From positions 1-34,348 of the forward strand of contig CAKTXR010000026.1 of the NCBI GenBank assembly GCA_934631025.1: a stretch of 34,348 nt of DNA, written 5' to 3'. Position 1 is the stretch's first letter. Every line of letters starts with the position of its first letter. The notes below the pieces were generated by a model. The model had not been told where the DNA came from. It made no database searches and saw nothing but the letters and a program-made list of their open reading frames with translations. The position numbers and the translations under genes were made by a program. Of the stretch, positions 5,773-12,665 are shown piece by piece. The DNA comes from an uncultured Clostridia bacterium. GTDB lineage: Bacteria; Bacillota; Clostridia; Christensenellales; Aristaeellaceae.

Positions 5773-7494
5773 ATGAATGATTTTGAATTTGGCAATTATC
5801 TCTGTGCGCTGCGTGAGAAAAAGGGACTGACGCAAGGAGAGCTGGCCGAACGGCTCGGTGTGAGCAACAAGGCCGTCTCAAAGTGGGAAAACGGCCGTTC
5901 AAGGCCGAAAAGCCGAATCATCGTGCAGCTTGCGGCGCTTTACGGCGTTTCGGCGGACGATCTGCTCTCGGGCGGACGACGAATCAAGCCTTGTGACGCC
6001 GTGATCACCTCGCCGCTTGAAAGCGCGCCCTTCAGGACCGTATCCAGACAGAGAAGGAGTGAAAATATGAACCTGATTCCGGAAACCTCGAACGCCTGCT
6101 GCGACTATATGTGTACCTTTGCCAATCAGCGGCTGCCCGCACAGGAGCTTGGCATCACCGGCGAGGGCGCATCGGAGCTGCGCGATTCGCTGAACGACGA
6201 CACGCTTTTCGGGAAGCGGAATTATTATCACCCGTTCGACGGGGCCGACCGTGCCGCGCTTTACCTGATGGTCGACGACGGCTGGGACGTGCCGATGGGC
6301 ACAGCCAACCTCGCCGGCGCGCCCAACCTCTTCGGCTGGTGCGACCCTGATCCCGAAAAATTCCCCCACTACGGCCTCACGCCGGCCGAACGGCTGAAAA
6401 CGCTCTGCGAAAAGACGAAGGCGCTCGGCTACGCGGGGCTGGGGCTTTGGATTTCTCCGCAGATGCGCTTTGAGGACGCGAACGCGCCGTTTTCGCTGGA
6501 CGAAGCGCGCAAATACTGGTCTGAAAGGGCGCGCTGGTGCCACGAAGCGGGAATCAGCTATTGGAAAATCGACTGGGGCGTGCGATGCAGCGAAGTTGAC
6601 TATCGCCGGATGCTGACCGAGGTCGCGCGCGAATTTGCGCCGGGACTGATCGTCGAGCACGCGGTCTGCCAACCGCCCTTCTCGCAGATGGGCGACATTG
6701 AGCGCAGGCGGGCGCTCACGAAGGCGCTGCTGCCCTATTCGGATGTGTTCAGGCTCTATGACATCATCCCGCCCTTCGAGGATTCCTCGATGCTGGCGCG
6801 GCTCGACGAAGCGCTTTCGGCAGGCGCTTCTCCCCAATACGGCGCGAAGGGCATCCTCAACGCGGAGGTCTGCGCCGAAATCTGCGCGGCGATGGGCTGC
6901 GCGGCGGGCGTTATGAAAGCGCCGGCCGCCGGCGGCCTGATGAGAGCCTGTTTGCGGTGGCACCGCATCGCGCCGCCCTACGGCATATTCGGCGGCGTTT
7001 ACAGGAAAAGCGACGAATATCTGACCGACGAGTTCTACTTTGAGCGCGATCCGGCCAACTGGGTTCATGTCAAAGGACAGACGCTCACCGAGAGCGCTCC
7101 GGCGATCATGGCGCGCGATTGCGAGCTTCCCATCGTGAAGAGCGGCGCGCTGAAGCCGTTCGTCTGCGCGTCGCGCAATCCGTCGGGCGCGTATTCCATC
7201 GCGTCGATAAAGCGGACGATCGACCCGAACAGCGGAATCACCGCGCTTGCGGACGTGACGTTCAGCGTCGGGAGAGCGAGCGAGCCGGTCGGAATATTCG
7301 GGCTTTTCAGGAGCCTGACGCTCGTTTATCAGGAAGAAATTGCCGGAAAGCGGGTCTTTTTGCAGGAACTTCTCGAGGATTCGGCGAAAGATATTACCGA
7401 CGACTGTGCGATCGACGGACGGCAAATCACGATCGACGGGCGGCTGCTCAGGAGCGACGCGCCGGCGTTCGTCGTCAAGGTCGTCGATGAATAG
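5773..7494 (+). CDS. XRE HTH domain fused in frame to a clan GH-D-like glycoside hydrolase
   Basis: Residues about 7-60 form a standard XRE/Cro helix-turn-helix (LREKKGLTQGELAERLGVSN, then KAVSKWENGRSRP). A 38-residue linker with no stop leads to residue 99, where a second ATG (6067) has its own strong ribosome binding site. From there on the protein resembles alpha-galactosidase-like TIM-barrel enzymes of clan GH-D (GH27/36): DDGWD (168-172), GLGLWISPQ, and YWKIDWG with the probable nucleophile Asp267. A beta-rich C-terminal domain follows. Substrate is unknown. Either one 573-residue protein or two products (an HTH form and a 475-residue enzyme) are made. It is divergent from the GH28-like gene and is followed by GH43 after 51 bp, so it may control this cluster. 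Confidence 0.78.
   Translation: MNDFEFGNYLCALREKKGLTQGELAERLGVSNKAVSKWENGRSRPKSRIIVQLAALYGVSADDLLSGGRRIKPCDAVITSPLESAPFRTVSRQRRSENMNLIPETSNACCDYMCTFANQRLPAQELGITGEGASELRDSLNDDTLFGKRNYYHPFDGADRAALYLMVDDGWDVPMGTANLAGAPNLFGWCDPDPEKFPHYGLTPAERLKTLCEKTKALGYAGLGLWISPQMRFEDANAPFSLDEARKYWSERARWCHEAGISYWKIDWGVRCSEVDYRRMLTEVAREFAPGLIVEHAVCQPPFSQMGDIERRRALTKALLPYSDVFRLYDIIPPFEDSSMLARLDEALSAGASPQYGAKGILNAEVCAEICAAMGCAAGVMKAPAAGGLMRACLRWHRIAPPYGIFGGVYRKSDEYLTDEFYFERDPANWVHVKGQTLTESAPAIMARDCELPIVKSGALKPFVCASRNPSGAYSIASIKRTIDPNSGITALADVTFSVGRASEPVGIFGLFRSLTLVYQEEIAGKRVFLQELLEDSAKDITDDCAIDGRQITIDGRLLRSDAPAFVVKVVDE
6052..6069 (+). promoter_or_regulatory. Internal ribosome binding site and start inside the fusion gene
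   Basis: AGAAGGAG (6052-6059), 7-nt spacing, ATG 6067-6069, in the same frame as the upstream HTH. It would initiate the hydrolase domain alone. Confidence 0.65.
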
Positions 7495-7545
7495 TATCAT
7501 TCAAAAAGAATCCTCCATGAGGAGCCTTTGAAAGGACGCTTTGAC

Positions 7546-8439
7546 ATGATCATCGAGACGAAAATCCCCCAGTTGCGCGATCCCTTCCTGCTCCGGCACA
7601 ACGGCGTTTACTACATGTACGGCACCGGCGTTGCGAAAAACGGCGACTGGCTGGACACGACCTACGCCTGCTGGCGCAACGACACGGGACGGCTGGACGG
7701 CGGCTGGACGCTGACCGAGCGGCCCGTTTACGTCCGCCCCGCGCTGGCCGAGAAGAACCTCTGGGCGCCCGAGGTGCATTTTTACAACGGCGCGTTCTAT
7801 CTGCTGGCCACCTACTATTCTTCAAAGACGCAGCATCGCGGCGCGACGATTCTGCGCGCCGATTCGCCCGAAGGGCCGTTCGTCGAAATCACGGACGGCA
7901 CGCTCACGCCCGATCAGTGGGACTGCATTGACGCGACGCTCTATATCGACCCCGAGAAGCAGCCGTGGCTGGTATTTGTCCACGAGTGGACGTGCATGCC
8001 CGATCACGTCGGCACGATGGCGGCAGCGAAGCTGTCGGACGACCTGACGCGCCTGATTTCCGAGCCGATCGAGCTGTTCCGCGGCGACGAGCCGGCCTGG
8101 GCGACCGGAAAGATCACCGACGGCTGCTTTATGTACACGACGCGCACGGGCCGACTGCTGATGCTCTGGTCGAATTTCGGCGAGGGCGGCTACTGCGAGG
8201 CGATCGCTTCCAGCGAAAACAACCGTCTCGACGGACAATGGCGGCAGGAAGAGCAGCCGATATTCGCGCGCGGCATGGCGGGCGATTACGACGGCGGGCA
8301 CGGCATGATATTCGCCGACGCGGACGGAAAGAGCTATCTCTGCCTGCACGCGCCCAACAGCCCCACGCCCGAACGCCGCGAAATGCCGATTCTCATCCCC
8401 GTGCATGAGGAAAACGACACGCTGGTCTGCGAATTCTAG
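7546..8439 (+). CDS. Glycoside hydrolase family 43 protein
   Basis: The 297-residue protein shows the five-bladed propeller pattern of GH43. The catalytic base is in LRDPF (Asp12), WAPEVHF lies at 73-79, and the pKa-modulating Asp129 is in CIDATLYID. At the position of the usual catalytic acid (E-G-P motif) it has TDGCF (Asp192); to my knowledge TDG-type motifs occur in some GH43 subgroups. GGHGMIF near the C-terminus is also typical. Likely activity is on arabinose- or xylose-containing oligosaccharides. No signal peptide is seen, so it is probably cytoplasmic. ATG 7546, preceded by AAAGGA, is preferred over TTG 7528. It follows the GH-D-like gene by 51 bp and is probably cotranscribed. Confidence 0.85.
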   Translation: MIIETKIPQLRDPFLLRHNGVYYMYGTGVAKNGDWLDTTYACWRNDTGRLDGGWTLTERPVYVRPALAEKNLWAPEVHFYNGAFYLLATYYSSKTQHRGATILRADSPEGPFVEITDGTLTPDQWDCIDATLYIDPEKQPWLVFVHEWTCMPDHVGTMAAAKLSDDLTRLISEPIELFRGDEPAWATGKITDGCFMYTTRTGRLLMLWSNFGEGGYCEAIASSENNRLDGQWRQEEQPIFARGMAGDYDGGHGMIFADADGKSYLCLHAPNSPTPERREMPILIPVHEENDTLVCEF

Positions 8440-8574
8440 AATCGCGGGGCCGATTTGAGACGGCTGAAGCGTATTGCAGGCGGCGGACTGAAGAAACCCG
8501 TTCCGTGCGGAGCCGCAGAGATACCGAATCCGCGGCGCAAAAGCGGACAAAACGGGGCGAAAACGCGCCGCGCG

Positions 8575-8603
8575 TTTACAAAACGCCGTTTGTATGATAT
8601 AAT
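8575..8603 (+). promoter_or_regulatory. Promoter of the DUF5050-like gene
   Basis: TTTACA (8575-8580), 17-bp spacer, TATAAT (8598-8603), about 90 bp before the start codon. The 5' leader holds no recognised riboswitch. Confidence 0.75.
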
Positions 8604-8694
8604 AAGGTGAAATAATGGGGTGTATGCCGCGCGATGGGAACCGCGCCGCGCCCCTGATCGTCCAAAGAATATCAGTCAAACGGAGGGATGAGAA

Positions 8695-9924
8695 ATGCTC
8701 AAAAAAATCACCGCCCTGATCGCCGCGCTGATGCTGATCTGCATTCCGGCGCTGGCCGAGGGCGCGCTGGTCATATCGGGCAACGCCATGATCGACGGCG
8801 ACACGGTTTATTATTCGGGCAGCATAGACAGCGTTGAGACCGGCGTATACCGCATGACGGCCACCGGTGCGGGCGCGAGCCGCCTGTACGAGGGCGTGAT
8901 GACGCTGCTCGAGGCGGAAAACGGCAATGTGCTGGCCATCAGCTATGACGAAGCGGACAGCGAGTACGCGCTGGTCGTCCTGAACGCGCTGGGCGAAAAG
9001 ACGATCGTCTCGGAGGATTACGTCGACCACGCCATTGCGGCGGACGGCCGGTTCTACTGGGGCGTGGGTTCGTGCAATATCGACGGCAGCGACGCGCGCG
9101 TGCTGATCGACGACAAGGATCATTCCTACAACTATTACCCGCTGGCCGTGCAGGATGGGATGTACTATTATCTGGACTGGGCGGAGAACAGCGAGAGCGT
9201 GTTTTTCGAAGGCGTCGGCGCGCCGGTGGGCGCGCGGCTGTGCCGCATGGAGCTGAAGAGCGGCGCGATCACCGAGCTGGCCAGCTACGGCGCGGGCTTT
9301 TTGGGGATTCAGGACGGATACATCTATTACACGCGCAATCCCTACTGGCTGTATGACAGCGAGACGGGCGAAACCTACGAGGTGAGCGTGAACGGCGGCG
9401 TATACCGCACCGATCTCGAGACGCTGACTACCGACCGGCTGGCCGAGTTTCCGGACGACGACAGCGTGAGTCTGGACTATCGCCTGATGTCGGACGGCGT
9501 GATTTACGGCGTGCGCAGCCACTACACGAGCGAGTCCTCCGGCAGCGAGATTGTGCGCCTGAAGGCCGACGGAACCGAGCTGCCCGCCATATCGCTGGAC
9601 AACCAGACCCCCACGCTGCACGGCGTTGCGGACGGCGTATTGTACGCCTCGGTTTGCAGCATTGAGTACAGCGGCGACGACTACATCCAGCGCGATCTGC
9701 TCTACGGCATTCATCTGGACGACGGCACAGTCTCGCTGATCAGCACGCCCGCCTCCGATCTGTTCTATTTCACCGAGAGCGATCCGGCCATCGGCGTGGT
9801 GAACGGCCGCATCTACATGATCGTCAACGACATGGACGCGTGCGCGATCAGCCTGAAATCCTGCGCGCTGGACGGCAGCGACTGGCAGACCCTCGCCCGC
9901 GGCTACACCCTCGCCGCCGGCTAA
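8695..9924 (+). CDS. Secreted DUF5050-like beta-propeller protein
   Basis: The 409-residue protein starts behind GGAGGG with a clear signal peptide (MLKKITALIAALMLICIPA, predicted cleavage after ALA at about 21) and has no lipobox Cys. The mature part is a series of roughly 45-residue repeats with DGDTVYYSG, DGRFYWGVG, DGMYYYLDW, DGYIYYTRN, DGVIYGVRS and NGRIYMIVN, each followed by a segment on the user-visible state. This is the pattern of DUF5050/TolB-like extracellular propellers of Clostridia, whose role is unknown; a binding or scaffold function is likely. The gene ends in GGC-TAA, where a repeated 165-nt element begins, followed by a terminator hairpin. Confidence 0.82.
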   Translation: MLKKITALIAALMLICIPALAEGALVISGNAMIDGDTVYYSGSIDSVETGVYRMTATGAGASRLYEGVMTLLEAENGNVLAISYDEADSEYALVVLNALGEKTIVSEDYVDHAIAADGRFYWGVGSCNIDGSDARVLIDDKDHSYNYYPLAVQDGMYYYLDWAENSESVFFEGVGAPVGARLCRMELKSGAITELASYGAGFLGIQDGYIYYTRNPYWLYDSETGETYEVSVNGGVYRTDLETLTTDRLAEFPDDDSVSLDYRLMSDGVIYGVRSHYTSESSGSEIVRLKADGTELPAISLDNQTPTLHGVADGVLYASVCSIEYSGDDYIQRDLLYGIHLDDGTVSLISTPASDLFYFTESDPAIGVVNGRIYMIVNDMDACAISLKSCALDGSDWQTLARGYTLAAG

Positions 9925-10089
9925 GTCGGCAGTGCCGACAGCCACACCGCTTCGCGCGTGCAACCCGACTCCGCGCCGCTTGGGGGCGGCTCGAGTCTGG
10001 ACGTTGGTGCGTGCAGATAACATCTTTATACAGCCCGACCCTGCCGGCCATAAATTGGAGCCGGCAGGGTCTTTCCGTGTACCCGAGTG
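9925..10089 (+). ncRNA. Structured 3'-UTR element, copy 1 (165 nt)
   Basis: It begins at the base after the stop codon. Hairpin 1 is GTCGGC-AGT-GCCGAC (9925-9939). Hairpin 2 has GACTC (9967-9971) pairing with GAGTC (9993-9997) and inner GCCGC (9975-9979) with GCGGC (9986-9990) around the loop TTGGGG. Hairpin 3 spans 10037-10071. A GTGTACCCGAGTG box closes it (10077-10089). A second copy of exactly the same length is on the minus strand at 18939-19103 with compensating changes in the stems. No protein reading explains the pattern. Function is unknown; it may act in transcription termination or mRNA stability. Confidence 0.65.
10037..10074 (+). terminator. Terminator-like hairpin 3 of element copy 1
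   Basis: GACCCTGCCGGC pairs perfectly with GCCGGCAGGGTC (12 bp, 11-nt loop) and is followed by a short TTT. It probably ends the DUF5050-like transcript. Confidence 0.75.
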
Positions 10090-10140
10090 CTGCGGGGTGT
10101 GCGTGCGGCAATTCGGGGATAGCAGTTATTGCGGTGTCTG

Positions 10141-10457
10141 GCAAAGAGGTACTCTGCCGCGAATCCAATGAAGAGAGTCCAGAGAGTCAATGACTCTTTG
10201 GCGCAGGTTTGGGGGCGGCCGCAGTGCGGCTTCCACATTTCAGCCCCCAACGTACTCCCCGCGGAAAACATGGCAAAGCCAATATGATTGCGCAAAAAGG
10301 CACTCTGCCGCGAACCAAATGAAGAGAGTCCAGAGAGGCCGCAGTGCGGCTTCCACTTTTGGCTCTTTGGCGCAGTCTGGGGCGGCCGCAGTGCGGCTTC
10401 CACATTTCAGCCCCAGCGTTCTCCCCGCGAAAAACATGGCAAAGCCAATATGATTGC
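10141..10457. repeat. Two tandem units (151 and 166 bp) with an internal hairpin motif
   Basis: Unit 1 (10141-10291) and unit 2 (10292-10457) share their start (GCAAA-AGG-ACTCTGCCGCGAA), AAGAGAGTCCAGAGAG, and their end (CATGGCAAAGCCAATATG). The 20-mer GGCCGCAGTGCGGCTTCCAC occurs three times, at 10217-10236, 10337-10356 and 10384-10403, and contains the hairpin GCCGC-AGT-GCGGC. Reading frames on both strands are broken or change between units, so this looks non-coding. Confidence 0.8.
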
Positions 10458-10469
10458 GCAAAAACGTAT

Positions 10470-10860
10470 TTACATCTCGCCGTTGACTCCGTTCTCCGTG
10501 TCTCCTCGCTCTCTCGTACTTCGTCGGGATCGCCACAAAGAAACGCACAATCCCGAAGTGAACCCACAAAGCCCGATAACCGCACAACGCCGCGAGAACG
10601 CACGAATGGCGATCCCGACCCGCGCGGAATAGAAATGCAACATCCCGCAAGCCGTCCTGTTTGGCGCTGTGCGTCAAACAGCAGGCGTGATCGAAGGCAA
10701 AACATTCAATAGAAACGTAAGGCAGGCGTGATCAAACGCAAAGCACTCGAATTAGTCTACTAAGGCTTGCACATATTTCAAACGGAGCGCGATACGCGGC
10801 GTATGAGGTCGTCCCCCACACGCCGCAATAGAACTTATATCGCCCCGCCGCCCGACCCCC
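10470..10860. other. Non-coding stretch, nothing recognised except a short direct repeat
   Basis: No open frame here has a ribosome binding site or family resemblance. The only structure I see is a 27-bp direct repeat, listed separately. Confidence 0.5.
10681..10748. repeat. 27-bp direct repeat, two copies
   Basis: GCAGGCGTGATC followed by a G/A-variable stretch and GCAAA-CA-TC occurs at 10681-10707 and 10722-10748, 41 bp apart, with four differences in 27 bases. Confidence 0.6.
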
Positions 10861-10932
10861 GCGCGCACCCACGCCCCTGCCGGTCTATATCCGGCCAAAC
10901 GCAGCGTCTCGCCGGCGCACAATTCACTATCC
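10861..10932 (+). repeat. Dispersed intergenic repeat, copy A
   Basis: Contains GCGCGCACCC, the hairpin GCCGG-TCTATAT-CCGGC and the block GCCGGCGCACAATTCACTA. Related copies are at 12545-12587 (minus strand, 37 of 43 bases shared) and 30356-30420 (plus strand). All three are intergenic. Confidence 0.7.
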
Positions 10933-11001
10933 TATAACGCCAACCCACGCCCCGCCACATCAGCGATAACGGCGGCGCGCCGACACCCCCACCGCATACA
11001 G

Positions 11002-11038
11002 AAAATCCGCGAGAGGAAATTCCTTCCCCTCGCGGATT
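11002..11038 (-). terminator. Terminator of metK
   Basis: Minus strand, 20 bp past the stop: AATCCGCGAG pairs with CTCGCGGATT (10 bp) followed by TTTTC. The T tract is short. Confidence 0.75.
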
Positions 11039-11057
11039 GCTTTATGCTCTTATCGAA

Positions 11058-12236
11058 TCAGCGCATTTCCTCGGCGGCCTTCTTCAGCGCGTCGACGTAA
11101 TCCAGATGCTCCCACGGCAGATCGACGTCCGTGCGGCCGAAGTGACCGTAGCTGGCGGTCTGCGCATAGATCGGACGGCGCAGATTCAGCCGGTCGATGA
11201 TGGCGGCGGGACGCAGATCGAACGTCCTGCTCACCAGCTCGGCCAGCTTGTCGTCGCTCAGCTTGCCGGTGCCGAACGTGTCGACATACAGCGACACGGG
11301 GCGCGCCACGCCGATGGCATAGGCCACGCCGATTTCGCACTTGTCGGCCAGCCCCGCGGCCACGAGGTTCTTCGCGGCATGACGGGTGGCATAGGCGGCG
11401 CTGCGGTCGACCTTGGTCGGGTCCTTGCCGGAGAACGCGCCGCCGCCGTGACGGCCGTAGCCGCCGTAGGTATCCACGATGATCTTGCGGCCGGTCAGGC
11501 CGGAATCGCCCTGCGGGCCGCCGATGACGAAGCGGCCGGTGGGATTGATCAGATAGCGGGTATTTTCGTCCAGCAGCTCGGCGGGGATGGCGTGCCTGAT
11601 GACCAGCTCGATCATGTCGCGCTCGATCGTCTCGTGCGTAACCTCGGGCGCGTGCTGGGTAGAGAGCACGACGGTATCGATGCGCACGGGGCGGCCGTTG
11701 TCGTATTCGACGGTGACCTGCGCCTTGCCGTCGGGGCGGAGATAGTCCACAAGGCCGGCCTTGCGCACCTCGGCGAGACGGCGGGTGACGCGATGCGCCA
11801 TGGCGATGGCCATGGGCATATATTCAGGCGTTTCGTTGCAGGCATAGCCGAACATCATGCCCTGATCGCCCGCGCCGATGTCGTGCGCGTCCTCGGCACG
11901 GCTCTCGAGCGCGTTGTTCACGCCCATGGCGATGTCGCCGGACTGCTCGTCGAGCGCGGTCAGCACGGCGCAGGATTCGCCGTCAAAGCCGTACTTGGCG
12001 CGGTCATAGCCGATGTCGAGGATCTTCTGGCGCGCGATTTTGTCGATCGACACGCGCGCGGTGGTGCTGATTTCGCCCATGACCAGCACAAGGCCGGTGG
12101 TGGTGCAGCATTCGCAGGCGACGTGCGCATAGGGGTCCTGCGCGAGTATGGCGTCCAGAATGGAATCGGAAATCTGGTCGCAGATTTTGTCGGGATGTCC
12201 TTCGGTCACAGATTCAGAGGTAAACAGAGTACGCAT
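11058..12236 (-). CDS. metK: S-adenosylmethionine synthetase (methionine adenosyltransferase)
   Basis: The 392-residue protein makes SAM from ATP and methionine. It has the N-terminal GHPDKICDQ (13-21), the GAGDQG hexapeptide (121-126), the HETIERD region, and the glycine-rich P-loop-like GGAFSGKDPTKVDRSAAY. Length matches the family. The ATG at 12236 gives the standard MRTLFTSESVTEGHPDK start; the nearest purine-rich site (GGAAAGGAAG) is somewhat far, about 13 nt. The longer frame upstream belongs to the riboswitch leader. The gene is monocistronic, with a SAM-I riboswitch and attenuator upstream, so high SAM should stop its own synthesis. Nothing unusual is seen in the active site. Confidence 0.97.
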   Translation of the reverse strand: MRTLFTSESVTEGHPDKICDQISDSILDAILAQDPYAHVACECCTTTGLVLVMGEISTTARVSIDKIARQKILDIGYDRAKYGFDGESCAVLTALDEQSGDIAMGVNNALESRAEDAHDIGAGDQGMMFGYACNETPEYMPMAIAMAHRVTRRLAEVRKAGLVDYLRPDGKAQVTVEYDNGRPVRIDTVVLSTQHAPEVTHETIERDMIELVIRHAIPAELLDENTRYLINPTGRFVIGGPQGDSGLTGRKIIVDTYGGYGRHGGGAFSGKDPTKVDRSAAYATRHAAKNLVAAGLADKCEIGVAYAIGVARPVSLYVDTFGTGKLSDDKLAELVSRTFDLRPAAIIDRLNLRRPIYAQTASYGHFGRTDVDLPWEHLDYVDALKKAAEEMR

Positions 12237-12282
12237 GGCGGTGTATCTTCCTTTCCTTTTATCGCGGTTGAACGTATGGCGC

Positions 12283-12312
12283 AAAAAAAGCGCGGCCTGA
12301 AAGACAAGCCGC
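12283..12312 (-). terminator. Attenuator terminator of the SAM-I riboswitch
   Basis: Minus strand GCGGCTTG pairs with CAGGCCGC (one T-G pair) and is followed by G-C and seven T, directly after the aptamer and before metK. Confidence 0.9.
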
Positions 12313-12330
12313 ACGAAAGTAACCCCATGC

Positions 12331-12439
12331 GCCTCATCTTCCAGCAATGTCACTTGCTGCGGGAATTGGCACCACTGCTGACGAATCAGCCGGTTGCCGG
12401 GTTTCATAGGGCCCGTCCCTCAACCACTCTTGATAAGGC
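12331..12439 (-). promoter_or_regulatory. SAM-I (S-box) riboswitch
   Basis: On the minus strand P1 is formed by GCCTTATC (12432-12439) and GATGAGGC (12331-12338). Between them are the hallmark segments AAGAGTGGTTGAGGGA, CCCTATGAAACCCGGCAACC and GTGCCAATTCC-GCAG. Binding of SAM is known to stabilise the aptamer and favour the downstream terminator. Confidence 0.97.
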
Positions 12440-12459
12440 AAGTATTTAATTCACATATT

Positions 12460-12487
12460 ATTATACGCCTGTTCGCCTGAAAGTCAA
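12460..12487 (-). promoter_or_regulatory. Promoter of metK
   Basis: Minus strand TTGACT (12482-12487), 16-bp spacer, TATAAT (12460-12465), 20 bp before the aptamer. Confidence 0.85.
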
Positions 12488-12544
12488 GTTAAAACATTAT
12501 GGCGGCGGTTTGGGGAGCGCGGCGGAGCGATGGTTCGTTTCACA

Positions 12545-12587
12545 GGTTAGTGAATTGTGCGCCGGCGCGGTGTTGCATTTGGCCGGA
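12545..12587 (-). repeat. Dispersed intergenic repeat, copy B
   Basis: Minus strand TCCGGCCAAATGCA through GCCGGCGCACAATTCACTA. It shares 37 of 43 bases with copy A. Confidence 0.7.
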
Positions 12588-12610
12588 GCACGAGCACGTT
12601 TTGCGTAATC

Positions 12611-12646
12611 GCATATTCCCTGCTACACCTTCCGCAGAGAATATGC
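12611..12646. other. Hairpin downstream of the ABC exporter operon
   Basis: GCATATTC (12611-12618) pairs with GAATATGC (12639-12646), with inner CTGC/GCAG. There is no T tract on either strand, so it may be an mRNA-end structure and not a classical terminator. Confidence 0.5.
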
Positions 12647-12665
12647 CGAATTGTTGAGCAGCCTA

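Noticed and set aside
5899..7500. 533-codon minus-strand frame opposite the XRE-glycosidase gene
   Set aside because: Shadow frame; the plus strand has HTH and KIDWG motifs with proper start sites.
7822..10023. 733-codon open frame on the minus strand opposite GH43 and the DUF5050-like gene
   Set aside because: It is antisense to two well-supported genes in GC-rich DNA, has no ribosome binding site and a composition typical of shadow frames.
10187..10705. 172-codon minus-strand frame in the tandem repeat region
   Set aside because: It only reflects repeated non-coding units; the frame relation changes between units and no ribosome binding site exists.
12237..12407. N-terminal extension of MetK
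   Set aside because: This region is the riboswitch and its terminator; the family start is MRTLFTSESV at 12236.
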